NCBI GenBank assembly: GCA_029821885.1
Contig: JALGXV010000015.1
Span: 1 to 41,866, forward strand
Reading direction: 5' to 3'
Length of the DNA: 41,866 nt
Origin: Candidatus Hebobacteria bacterium
GTDB taxonomy: Bacteria > Armatimonadota > Hebobacteria > Hebobacterales > Hebobacteraceae
The translations under genes were made by a program, and so were the position numbers. The notes below the pieces were generated by a model. The model made no database searches. It saw only the letters and a list, made by a program, of their open reading frames with translations, and was not told the DNA's origin. Shown piece after piece: positions 16,245 to 24,646 of the stretch; positions within the stretch are counted from its first letter, which is position 1, and the number at the start of each line of letters is the position of its first letter.

Positions 16245-17438
16245 GTGGTAGACCTTTTTCGCGGACGCAAGTGGGACCTGGTCGGATACAGATGGCTTTG
16301 GTTCGCGATCTCGCTCGTCGTGATCGCGACGGGCATGGTCTTTCTGGTTGCCCGCGGCCTCAACTTCGGCATCGACTTCACAGGGGGCGGGCTCGTCATC
16401 TACAGGTTCTCTGATCCCGTCGCTTCGGGACAGAACACGCAGACGCTCGAGCGCGCGAGAGATGCCATCGAGTCAACCGGTGTGGACGCGCGACTCCAGC
16501 TCGCCGGAACGGCGACCGTCACAGACCAGCTCCTGGTTCGCACCCGCGTCGTCGCCCCGCAGGGCAAGACAGACGACGATGTCCTCGGCGAGCAGATGCA
16601 GGCAATGCTCCCCGTGCTCTCTGAGGCCTTTCCCGGCATTGAGGAGGCAGAGAGCCAGCTCGTCACCGCGGTGGTAAGCGAGGAGCTGATCTGGAACGCG
16701 GTCAAGGCGGTCGCCTGGGGCTGTCTCTTCATCCTGGTCTGGATCCGCATCCGCTACTTCGACTTCAGATGGGCCGGCTCGGCGCTGGTCGCGCTGCTCC
16801 ACGACGTGCTCGTGCTCGTCGGCGCCTTCGCCATCACGCAACGAGAGATCAACAGCCCCTTCGTGGCGGCGGCTCTGACGGTGGTGGGCTACTCGGTGCA
16901 CGACACCATCGTCCTGTTCGACCGCATTCGCGAGAACATGCGCCTGCGGAAGGGAGACACGTTCGCGGAGACCGCTAACATCTCGCTGTTGGAGACGATG
17001 GCGCGCTCCGTCAACACACTCTTGACTGTCCTCCTGGTGCTGGTGGGCGTGTACCTGCTCGGCGGCGCCTCCTTGCGAGACTTCACCTTCGCGCTGATCG
17101 TCGGGATGCTTGCGGGCGGCTACTCCTCCATCTTCAGCGCCGCGCAGCTGCTCGTCGTGCTCAAGAACCGGGAAGAGCGCGGCCTCGCCGCCCGGCGCGC
17201 GACCGGGAGACCGAGGAGGCAGATGGCCGAGCGAGCCGCACCGGTGCGCCGGCCCGCGCGCTTGGCGCCCGCGCAGACGGCAACGGACAGGACCGAACCG
17301 GAGACTCCGCTGGCCGCGACTCAGGACGCCGAGGCACGAGCCGAGACACCGGCTCGCGCTGAGGAGAAGCGCACGCGCGCCTCGCGCGCCGAGCGCAGGA
17401 AGCTCAAGGCTGGGCGAAAGCGCAAGAGACGGTTCTGA
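16245..17438 (+). CDS. secF: protein translocase subunit SecF with long basic tail
   Basis: SecF partners SecD in proton-driven preprotein export. It starts at GTG behind GGGAGAGGA. The first helix (YRWLWFAISLVVIATGMVFLV) is followed by the signature GLNFGIDFTGGGLVIYRF. The C-terminal half carries the conserved VVGYSVHDTIVLFDRIREN block and the last helices. After the final membrane helix (~residue 305) comes a tail of about 90 residues, very rich in Arg, Ala, Glu and Lys, ending KAGRKRKRRF. This is much longer than usual for SecF and faces the cytosol. It could contact ribosomes or nucleic acid, which is an inference from charge only. Confidence 0.95.
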   Translation: MVDLFRGRKWDLVGYRWLWFAISLVVIATGMVFLVARGLNFGIDFTGGGLVIYRFSDPVASGQNTQTLERARDAIESTGVDARLQLAGTATVTDQLLVRTRVVAPQGKTDDDVLGEQMQAMLPVLSEAFPGIEEAESQLVTAVVSEELIWNAVKAVAWGCLFILVWIRIRYFDFRWAGSALVALLHDVLVLVGAFAITQREINSPFVAAALTVVGYSVHDTIVLFDRIRENMRLRKGDTFAETANISLLETMARSVNTLLTVLLVLVGVYLLGGASLRDFTFALIVGMLAGGYSSIFSAAQLLVVLKNREERGLAARRATGRPRRQMAERAAPVRRPARLAPAQTATDRTEPETPLAATQDAEARAETPARAEEKRTRASRAERRKLKAGRKRKRRF

Positions 17439-17462
17439 TTCCCTCGGGGTGGAGATGTCCTG

Positions 17463-18392
17463 ATGAGCCCGATTCGAGGAGCGGAAGCAAGGGCCAGCGC
17501 CACCCGAGCCGCTCGCACCTCCGTCTACTCGAACACCCTCCTCACGCTCGGCAAGCTGGCCGCGGGGATGATCACTGGCTCGGTCAGCGTCCTTTCGGAG
17601 GCCCTTCACTCCGGGCTCGATCTCGCCGCGGCGATGATGGCCTTTCTCGCAGTACGGAAGGCGCGGGAGCCGGCCGACTCGGACCACGCGTTCGGCCACG
17701 GCAAGATCGAAAGCCTGTCCGGCCTCGCCGAGGCGGCTCTCATCCTGGCCGCCGTGGGTCTCATCCTGTGGAGCGCGGGCAAGAGACTGATCCTGTGGGA
17801 ATCGGATGTGCGGGAGCCCCTACTCGGTGCGGCTGTGATGGCCGTCTCGGCCGGCGTGAACGTGTTCGTCTCCCGCATGCTCTTTCGGGTGTCGCGCGAG
17901 ACTGAGTCCCTGGCCCTCGAAGCCGACGCCTGGCATCTCCGGACCGACGTGTGGACCTCCCTCGGCGTGCTGGTGGGGATGGCGCTGATCGCCATCGGCT
18001 CGCGGGCGGGCTATCGCGAGGTGCACCACCTGGACCCCTTCATAGCCATCGCAGTTGCGTTGCTCATCGCCCGCGCCGCCGTGCGCATCGCCCGGCGTTC
18101 CTTCGATCAACTTATCGATCGGTCGCTCCCCCCAACGGAGATCGCGAGGATAGAGAGGCTGCTTGCCGACCACTACCCCCAGTTCAGCGGGTTCCATCGC
18201 CTCCGGACCCGCCAGGCGGGCCCCGAGCGCTATGTCGACCTGCACCTGGAGGTGTCCGGCGCCCAGTCGGTGTCCGACGCCCACGCGCTCTGCGACCACC
18301 TTGAGGAGGAGCTGAGAGACATTGTGCCGGGCGCGCAGATCATGATTCATGTCGAGCCGACGCGGGGAGCCGGCGGAGGGACCGATGGGTAG
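17463..18392 (+). CDS. cation diffusion facilitator (zinc-type)
   Basis: This CDF-family metal/proton antiporter, 309 residues, exports divalent metal from the cytosol. The six-helix membrane part carries the two halves of metal site A as HxxxD: His49/Asp53 in EALHSGLDL and His158/Asp162 in WHLRTDVW. This HD/HD set is typical of Zn (or Zn/Co) transporters rather than the DxxDD Mn class. The ferredoxin-like cytosolic C-terminal domain follows, containing GFHRLRTRQAG and YVDLHLEV. The ATG at 17463 has GGAG upstream. The stop overlaps the recJ start by 8 bases, so it is co-transcribed with secDF and recJ. Confidence 0.92.
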   Translation: MSPIRGAEARASATRAARTSVYSNTLLTLGKLAAGMITGSVSVLSEALHSGLDLAAAMMAFLAVRKAREPADSDHAFGHGKIESLSGLAEAALILAAVGLILWSAGKRLILWESDVREPLLGAAVMAVSAGVNVFVSRMLFRVSRETESLALEADAWHLRTDVWTSLGVLVGMALIAIGSRAGYREVHHLDPFIAIAVALLIARAAVRIARRSFDQLIDRSLPPTEIARIERLLADHYPQFSGFHRLRTRQAGPERYVDLHLEVSGAQSVSDAHALCDHLEEELRDIVPGAQIMIHVEPTRGAGGGTDG

Positions 18393-20106
18393 TCTCGTCG
18401 GAGCCCGATGGACCGTCAAGCCTGCCGACGAAGCGGTCGCGGAGCGGCTGTCGCAGGAGCTCGGCGTCGGACGGCTCACCGCGCGGGTCCTCCTCTGCCG
18501 GGGCCTCGCTGACCCAGAGGCCGCTCGCGCCTTCCTCGGCCACGATCTGGGGGCGCTGGCCGATCCCTTCGCGATGGCAGACATGGCGCAGGCGGTGGAC
18601 ATGGTGGAGGGAGCCCTGCGGCGGCGCGCTCGGATACGGATATACGGGGATTACGACGTCGACGGCGTCTGCGCAACAGCTCTCCTGGTGAGGGCCTTGC
18701 GTCGCCTCGGCGCGGAGGTAGACTGGTACATCCCGCACCGCGTCGACGAGGGGTACGATGTCAATGAGGAGGCCGTACGGCAAGCCCATCACGACGGGGT
18801 GGAACTGCTGATAACCGTGGACTGCGGGAGCACCGCCCTCGGCCCGGTCGCCTTGGCCCAAGACCTTGGCATGCAGGTTCTGGTGACCGACCACCACCGT
18901 CCGGGAGAGCAGCTGCCTTCGGCGCCCGTTCTCAATCCATGTCGCGCTGACTGCAGCTACCCATTCGGGGAGCTGGCCGGCGTCGGGGTGGCCTTCAAGC
19001 TGGTGAGCGCGCTGGCACGTGTGAGAGGAGTTCCAGAAGGCCAGGAGTTCAACTTCCTCGACCTCGTCTGCCTGGGCACCGTGGCCGACGTGGTCCCCCT
19101 TCTGGGGGAGAACCGGCTCTTCGTCCAGCATGGCCTTGGCAAGATCTCGACGAGTCGGAAAGCGGGCATCAGAGCGCTGCTGGAGGTGGCGGGAATCAGG
19201 AGCAACCGCCCGGTGGGGACCCGGGATGTCGCCTTCGGGCTTGCGCCGCGCATCAACGCAGCCGGCCGCATGGAGGATGCCTGCGCCGCGGTGCGACTTC
19301 TGCTGACACAGGACGCAGCGGAGGCCGAGAGCCTGGCGCGCGAGCTGGCGCAGCACAACGAGGCGCGCCAACTGGAGGAGAAGCAGACTCTGCAGCAGGC
19401 CGAAGAGATGGTGGCCGCGGACGTAGATCTGGCCCATGAGAAAGTGATCGTGCTGAACTCCGAGCGCTGGCACCCGGGCGTGATCGGGATCGTGGCCTCG
19501 CGGCTCGTGGAAAGATACCATAGGCCGGCGCTTCTGGTGGCGGTCTCGGAGGGCGTGGGAAAGGGCTCCGGACGGAGCATCGCGACCTTCAACCTGTGGG
19601 AGGCGCTGCGATACTGTGCCTCCGTGCTGACGCGATTCGGCGGCCACCGCTACGCGGCCGGCTTCGGGGTGGAGGCGAGCAGAATAGAGGACCTCCGCCG
19701 GGAGATCAACCGATTCGCAGATGGGAGCCTCACGCAGGGAGACCTCGTCCCCTGTATTGAGATCGATGCCGAAGCCTCCGCGGAACAGCTGGCGCTGGAG
19801 GCGGTGAGCGAGTTGAACAAGCTTGCGCCGTTCGGGAGGGGCAACCCGAGGCCGACGCTGATAACCCGGGACCTCCGGGCGGAGGGGATCAATCCTGTGG
19901 GGGACGGCTCTCACTTGGCCCTGCGCCTCCACGGCAGCCAGGCCAACGGGCTCGACGCGATCTGGTTTGGCGGCGGAAGGGCGGGGGAACGGCTCCGCGC
20001 AGGGCAAATGGTAGATGTGTGCTATCGACCCGTGCTCGACGACTGGGGCGGCAGTCCCAGGGTGCGGCTGCAAGTGGTTGACGTATCTGCCCCCGACGAT
20101 GGGTGA
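18385..20106 (+). CDS. recJ: single-stranded-DNA exonuclease RecJ
   Basis: RecJ degrades single-stranded DNA 5' to 3' in recombination and mismatch repair. The 573-residue protein has the DHH phosphoesterase core. YGDYDVDG at 87-94 and DHH at 169-171 supply metal ligands, VDCGS lies between them, and LGTVADVVPL follows. The DHHA1 domain carries GGHRYAAGFGV near residue 419, and an OB-like C-terminal domain includes LNKLAPFGRGNPRP. The ATG at 18385 has GGCGGAGGG upstream and overlaps the end of the CDF gene by 8 bases. rel follows after 3 bases. Confidence 0.95.
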   Translation: MGSLVGARWTVKPADEAVAERLSQELGVGRLTARVLLCRGLADPEAARAFLGHDLGALADPFAMADMAQAVDMVEGALRRRARIRIYGDYDVDGVCATALLVRALRRLGAEVDWYIPHRVDEGYDVNEEAVRQAHHDGVELLITVDCGSTALGPVALAQDLGMQVLVTDHHRPGEQLPSAPVLNPCRADCSYPFGELAGVGVAFKLVSALARVRGVPEGQEFNFLDLVCLGTVADVVPLLGENRLFVQHGLGKISTSRKAGIRALLEVAGIRSNRPVGTRDVAFGLAPRINAAGRMEDACAAVRLLLTQDAAEAESLARELAQHNEARQLEEKQTLQQAEEMVAADVDLAHEKVIVLNSERWHPGVIGIVASRLVERYHRPALLVAVSEGVGKGSGRSIATFNLWEALRYCASVLTRFGGHRYAAGFGVEASRIEDLRREINRFADGSLTQGDLVPCIEIDAEASAEQLALEAVSELNKLAPFGRGNPRPTLITRDLRAEGINPVGDGSHLALRLHGSQANGLDAIWFGGGRAGERLRAGQMVDVCYRPVLDDWGGSPRVRLQVVDVSAPDDG

Positions 20107-20109
20107 TGT

Positions 20110-22287
20110 ATGGCCGAGAGAACGACCGACAAAGCGGCTGCCGCGTTCGAAGAGCTTCTCGAGGTCGCATCCCGGTATGACCCGGAGATGGACCGCGACC
20201 TCCTGAAGCGGGCCTACGAGTTCGCGGCCTCAGCCCACGAGGGCCAGCGGCGACTGACCGGCGATGACTACATAGTTCATCCGCTGGCGATCGCCAAGCT
20301 GCTAACCGAGCTCGAGATGGATGCCGCGACGCTGGCCGCCGCTTTTCTGCACGATGTGGTGGAGGACACCGGCCGCGACTTGGACGAGATACGCCAGGAG
20401 TTCGGAGAGGAGGTAGCGCTCCTCGTCGATGGCGTCACGAAGCTCCGGCGCATCCAGTTCGACACCGGGCGTGAGCACCAGGCAGAGAACCTGCGCCGAA
20501 TGCTGCTGGCGATGGCGCAGGACCTGCGGGTGATCCTCATCAAGCTGGCGGACCGCCTTCACAATATGAGCACGCTCGAGCCACTTCCGGAGGAGCGGAG
20601 GCGGGAGGTGGCGCAGGAGACGTTGCAGATCATGGCCCCCATCGCCCACCGCCTCGGCATCTGGCGGTTCAAGTGGCAGCTCGAAGATCTTGCTCTCGAG
20701 CAGCTGGATCCGGAGAAGTACCAGGAGATTTCCCGCGCCGTCACGCAGAGCCGCAAGGAGCGGGAGGTGGCCATCCGGCAGGCAATAGAGCAGCTTCGGA
20801 ATCGGCTCGCCGAGATGGGCATTGAGGCCACCATTGAGGGGCGGCCGAAGCACTTTTACAGCATCTACGAGAAGATGCAGAAGCAGTCCGTCGACTTCGA
20901 CCAGATCCTCGACCTCGAAGCCATCCGCGTGATCGTCAACACGGAGACCGAGTGCTACACGGTGCTGGGCGTCGTTCATTCACTGTGGCTGCCACTGCCC
21001 GATATGTTCACGGACTACATCGCCAAGCCGAAGCCCAACATGTACCAATCCCTGCACACGAAGGCGATCGGCCCCACGAGCAGTCCGATGGAGGTACAGA
21101 TCAGAACGTGGGCGATGCATCGGCGGGCCGAGCACGGCGTGGCTGCGCACTGGCGCTATAAGGAGGGGCGCGGCGGCGATTTGGAGACGGATGCGAAGCT
21201 CTCATGGCTGCGCCAACTACTGGATCTGCACACCGATCTCCGCGATCCGCAAGAGTGGCTGGAGTCGCTGAAGCTGGACCTATTCAAGGATCAGGTCTTC
21301 GTCTTCACCCCCAAGGGCGACGTTATCGACCTGCCAGCGGGCTCGACTCCCGTGGACTTCGCCTACCGCATCCACACCGAGGTCGGGCACAGCTGTGTCG
21401 GGGCCAAGGTGAACGGCCGCATGGTCTCCCTTGAGTACGTGTTCAGGAACGGAGACGTTGCGGAGATCATCACGAGCTCCCGCCCTGACGCGCGCCCAAG
21501 CCTGGACTGGCTCTCCTTCGTGGCCAGCTCCCCGGCGAGGAGCAGAATCAAGGCCTGGTACCGGCGCGCGCAGCGAGATGAGAGCATCGCACGCGGCCGG
21601 GAGCGCCTCGAGGAAGAGTGCTCGCGAATGGGCATCGATCCGGAGACGACACTGGCAGAGAAGTCGCTCGCCGAGCTCGCCCCTAAGCTGAGCTATAGCT
21701 CGGTCGAGGACCTCCAAGCGGCCGTTGGCTACGGCGACCTCGCGGCCGAGACGGTTCTCCGCAGGCTCCGGGGTGAGGCGCCCAAAGCCAGACGCAAGAA
21801 GAGAAGTGCACGGGCCGAACAGGGGAGCCTTCGCGTGGCGATAAGCGCGGCCGGTGTCACCGATGTTCTCTTCCGTCTCTCGCGCTGCTGCGCACCGGTG
21901 CCCGGCGACGCCATAGTGGGCTTCATCACTCGGGGAAGGGGCGTCACTGTCCACCGGGCCGACTGCTCGAATGTGGCCTATTACGCCCGCCGCGAGCCAG
22001 ACCGACTCCTTTCTCTCGAATGGACATTGAGCGCAGACGCCTACTTTCCAGTGACGGTAGAAGTCGATGCACTGGACCGGGTCGGGCTCACCAGCGACAT
22101 CACCTCGATCATCAGCTCGCTCGACACCAACATCCTTGAGGCCCGTGTCAAGACTGGGGGAGCGCCGAAGATGGCGCGCATATCCCTACGTGTTGAGGTG
22201 AAGAGCCTGGATCACCTCAAGCAGATCACGGACCGCATTGGCGCGCTGAGCGATGTCCTCCGCGTCGAGCGAGCGCGGCGCGGCTGA
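20110..22287 (+). CDS. rel: bifunctional (p)ppGpp synthetase/hydrolase (RSH)
   Basis: This enzyme makes and degrades the stringent-response alarmone. The 725 residues show the full long-RSH order. The HD hydrolase has His43, His57 and HD81-82 in HDVVEDT. The synthetase domain contains GRPKHFYSIYEKM at 244-256. The TGS domain begins VFVFTPKGDVIDLPAGSTPVDFAY. A conserved-cysteine region reads RLSRCCAPVPGD, and a C-terminal ACT domain starts FPVTVEVDALDRVGL. With an intact HD box it should be bifunctional, as in single-RSH bacteria. It is the last gene of the secD-recJ run. The end converges with a small minus-strand gene, with no clear terminator between. Confidence 0.95.
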   Translation: MAERTTDKAAAAFEELLEVASRYDPEMDRDLLKRAYEFAASAHEGQRRLTGDDYIVHPLAIAKLLTELEMDAATLAAAFLHDVVEDTGRDLDEIRQEFGEEVALLVDGVTKLRRIQFDTGREHQAENLRRMLLAMAQDLRVILIKLADRLHNMSTLEPLPEERRREVAQETLQIMAPIAHRLGIWRFKWQLEDLALEQLDPEKYQEISRAVTQSRKEREVAIRQAIEQLRNRLAEMGIEATIEGRPKHFYSIYEKMQKQSVDFDQILDLEAIRVIVNTETECYTVLGVVHSLWLPLPDMFTDYIAKPKPNMYQSLHTKAIGPTSSPMEVQIRTWAMHRRAEHGVAAHWRYKEGRGGDLETDAKLSWLRQLLDLHTDLRDPQEWLESLKLDLFKDQVFVFTPKGDVIDLPAGSTPVDFAYRIHTEVGHSCVGAKVNGRMVSLEYVFRNGDVAEIITSSRPDARPSLDWLSFVASSPARSRIKAWYRRAQRDESIARGRERLEEECSRMGIDPETTLAEKSLAELAPKLSYSSVEDLQAAVGYGDLAAETVLRRLRGEAPKARRKKRSARAEQGSLRVAISAAGVTDVLFRLSRCCAPVPGDAIVGFITRGRGVTVHRADCSNVAYYARREPDRLLSLEWTLSADAYFPVTVEVDALDRVGLTSDITSIISSLDTNILEARVKTGGAPKMARISLRVEVKSLDHLKQITDRIGALSDVLRVERARRG

Positions 22288-22310
22288 CGTCCGCGACGGC
22301 GGTCCCGCTC

Positions 22311-22541
22311 TCACACCCTCTGCGCACAGCGGTAGTTGAGGCAGTTGGTGCTTACCGAGAGCAGGCTGGGGTTTTCGGCCTCGTAGCTGTCCACCTCAGA
22401 ATCCGTCGGGCGACACTTCTCCTGCCCGGTGTCGTAGTTGGTGCAGTCGGCGCATCGGCGCAGGATCGCGTCGCAGGCGAGACAGCGGCTCTGGTTCTCC
22501 AGCCAGTTCTCGGCCCCGCACTTCGGGCACTTAACGTCCAC
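22311..22541 (-). CDS. small Cys-rich protein, zinc ribbon plus four-Cys module (paralogue 2)
   Basis: This 76-residue paralogue of the protein at 12487-12723 has the same plan. A CPKC/CLAC ribbon is followed by ILRRCADCTNYD, one Cys in EKCRP, and EAENPSLLSVSTNCLNY. It also starts with GTG, behind GGGGAGGT. Conserved between the two are C-x2-C, C-x2-C, LRRC-x-DC-x-NYD, a lone Cys, and EA-x2-P-x3-S-x-S-T-x-C-x2-Y. The second module could hold an Fe-S cluster or zinc. The role is unknown. The 141 bases upstream to the next gene show no convincing promoter. Confidence 0.75.
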   Translation of the reverse strand: MDVKCPKCGAENWLENQSRCLACDAILRRCADCTNYDTGQEKCRPTDSEVDSYEAENPSLLSVSTNCLNYRCAQRV

Positions 22542-22682
22542 CTTCGGCTGACCTCCCCTCGGCCGCAGGATCGGGGAACGCCTCTCTCAGGTGGGCCCGG
22601 CAGGAAACTCAGGAGAACGGCGGCCGCCGTCACTGTACCTCAGACGCCCTCTCCCCGCTAGAAGCAAGGCATTGATGGTTGT

Positions 22683-23519
22683 TCACTTGCCCTGAGACGC
22701 ACCCACGGCCGCCTTCACGCGCTCCTGCCAAATCCGGGCTTCTTCCCAGTGGCCTGCGCGGAGATGTAGTGTCCACAGGAGCTCAGCCAGGTGAGCGTCT
22801 TCCGGATCGAGCGCTCGAGCGGCTTCCGCTTCGGCGATTGCGAGGTCCCAGAGGTCGGGCACCCCATCCAGTTCGGCCAGGCGCGAGCGGATCACTGCCA
22901 GCAGACGGCGGGGCCCGGGCGCCTTGGGGACGATGGCTGCGGCGGCCTCCGCGCGGCTGGCCGCGGCGCGCAGGGCCCGCAGCCGGCTGCGCTTTGCCGA
23001 AAGCCCTCCCTCGAACACCAGGGCATCATCCAGCGTCATGGCGAGCTGCGCCAGAGCCATACGCACCACCGGGTCATTCCCTCTCGCCTCGGCCGCTGTC
23101 GCCACCGCGCGCTCGGCCATCTCGGCGATATCGCGACGGAGCCGTGTGGCCTGCTGTGCGATAGCTCCATTCAGGCACGTGTCGAGGAGCATGTGCTCCG
23201 CATCCACAGCCGTCGTGATCGTCGCGAGGCTCTTCCCGCCGTCTCGCCGGGCGCGGTCGCGGTTGCCGCGGCTGCGGATGAAGACGGCGCCCTCTGGGGA
23301 CTCGACGTATTCCCGCGGACCCAGCCAAGTCAGCCACGCGGCGTGGTGGTAGGCAGCCGGGATGTTCCCCGATTCGACGTGCAGCACAACAAGGTCGCGA
23401 CGTGCGACGTAGTCGCATGGATTCCGCTGCACGTGCTGTTCGAGGGCGGCGACGTCCGCGCCGCATGCAGCTGACGTCATCGCCCCAAGGAGCAATAGCA
23501 CGAGCGCGATCGCTCTCAC
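22683..23519 (-). CDS. exported helical-repeat (TPR-like) protein
   Basis: This 278-residue protein carries a signal peptide (MRAIALVLLLLGAMTSAACGA). The AAC context only loosely resembles a lipobox. The mature part is almost entirely helical with Ala/Leu-rich pairs (WDLAIAEAEAARALDPEDAHLAELLWTLHLRAGHW in two blocks), consistent with degenerate TPRs at the C-terminus. It starts at GTG overlapping the stop of the upstream protease gene (GTGA), so the two are translationally coupled and probably act together outside the membrane. No specific function can be given. Confidence 0.7.
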   Translation of the reverse strand: MRAIALVLLLLGAMTSAACGADVAALEQHVQRNPCDYVARRDLVVLHVESGNIPAAYHHAAWLTWLGPREYVESPEGAVFIRSRGNRDRARRDGGKSLATITTAVDAEHMLLDTCLNGAIAQQATRLRRDIAEMAERAVATAAEARGNDPVVRMALAQLAMTLDDALVFEGGLSAKRSRLRALRAAASRAEAAAAIVPKAPGPRRLLAVIRSRLAELDGVPDLWDLAIAEAEAARALDPEDAHLAELLWTLHLRAGHWEEARIWQERVKAAVGASQGK

Positions 23520-24442
23520 GGCCGATCATCCTCGAAGGGGATCGAGTGAGCCATCAGGAACTGCCTGAGGACATTCGACGCGATGGCCATGTTCAGGCCG
23601 GCAAGCCCGTCCTGCCCGGCCCCCTCCGGCCGACGGTCGGACACATAGGCGTAGCCAACACCCACCACGCTTCCCCTCTCGTCCAGTATGGGACTGCCGC
23701 TGCTGCCGTGGCCGACAGCCGCGCTGTGCTGAAGACGGTGGAGGGGTCCGGGACTGGTCCCGCTGACAGTCATGATCTCCTCGCCTGTGCGCGGGTGTAC
23801 TCGTCGGACGATCTGGGGCGTCTCCAGCACCTCTCGGCCATGGACGAATGACAGAATCTCACCCTGAGTCTCTTGGTAGTCGGAGTCGACGAAGCCACAG
23901 CAGCGAACCGGCGCTCCGATCGCCAGCCGGTCGACTCTGCCGATCTGCAGGTGGGCAAACTGCCTTGTGTCTCCCGGCGGTCGAGCAATGCGGACGACCG
24001 CGAGATCGAGATCCTCGGCGATGGCAACCGGCACGGCCAGGTAGCTGCGTTCCTCGTCTCCCTCGCCGACCGTGACCCAAATGTCGCGTATCACTTCGAG
24101 CAGGCGAGTCGTCGAATCCCACTCGGCATAGGTGAAGCCCAGAGCGCGGTGGCGCGCGCCACTGAGCACAATGTGGGCATTCGTGACGACGTCGCCCTGC
24201 GAGTTCACGAAGAAACCGGTGCCTCTGCTCCCGATCCGAAGACGACGGGCAATCTCCGATTCATAGTCTGTCCAATCTCCGCGCGCGGCGAGCTCACGGG
24301 CCAGGCCGGGCCCGACCGAGGTAGGGTCTATGGACGCTTCGACTCTGACGACGGCCTCCCGCGGGGATACGCCGAGCCCGAAGGCAACGGAGCCACCGGC
24401 GGCAAGGGAGACCAGAAGGAAGGCTGCGGGAAGAAGCCTCAT
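23516..24442 (-). CDS. exported trypsin-fold serine protease
   Basis: This S1-type (HtrA/Glu-endopeptidase-like) protease of 308 residues has a signal peptide (MRLLPAAFLLVSLAAGGSVAFG). The catalytic triad is visible: His in VVTNAHIV, Asp in DLDLAVVRI, and Ser in GHGSSGSPIL. No PDZ domain is present. A GTG at 24460 is an alternative start. Neither start has a good ribosome site. The active site GSSGSP in place of GNSGGP is an accepted variant. It is coupled to the downstream TPR-like gene by a 4-base overlap, which suggests a protease plus adaptor pair in the envelope. Confidence 0.82.
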   Translation of the reverse strand: MRLLPAAFLLVSLAAGGSVAFGLGVSPREAVVRVEASIDPTSVGPGLARELAARGDWTDYESEIARRLRIGSRGTGFFVNSQGDVVTNAHIVLSGARHRALGFTYAEWDSTTRLLEVIRDIWVTVGEGDEERSYLAVPVAIAEDLDLAVVRIARPPGDTRQFAHLQIGRVDRLAIGAPVRCCGFVDSDYQETQGEILSFVHGREVLETPQIVRRVHPRTGEEIMTVSGTSPGPLHRLQHSAAVGHGSSGSPILDERGSVVGVGYAYVSDRRPEGAGQDGLAGLNMAIASNVLRQFLMAHSIPFEDDRP

Positions 24443-24515
24443 CAGATTGGGTTTCGACACGGGGCGGGCCGCGTCCTTCGATCGGCCGCTCTCACCGCCA
24501 CTGCTGCGACGGGAG

Positions 24516-24537
24516 CCCAGACGCGCGCGAGTCTGGG
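24516..24537 (-). terminator. hairpin between two minus-strand exported-protein genes
   Basis: A perfect 7-bp stem CCCAGAC/GTCTGGG with an 8-nt loop lies in the 204-base gap between the stop at 24647 and the protease start at 24442. It lacks a T-run on either strand, so it may be only partly terminating. Confidence 0.35.
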
Positions 24538-24646
24538 GGCATCTACCACAAGGCCTGTCCACGACCGGCCACATGACTGTGTGCAGCAGGGAACGGCGGA
24601 CGTCACGATGCCCGGGATGATCGGACCAGGCTCTCTCCGGGGGCGC

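Noticed and set aside
18340-20073. 577-codon open frame on the minus strand
   Set aside because: It lies wholly antisense to recJ, whose motifs are intact. Long antisense frames are expected at this GC content, and the translation has no recognisable domain.
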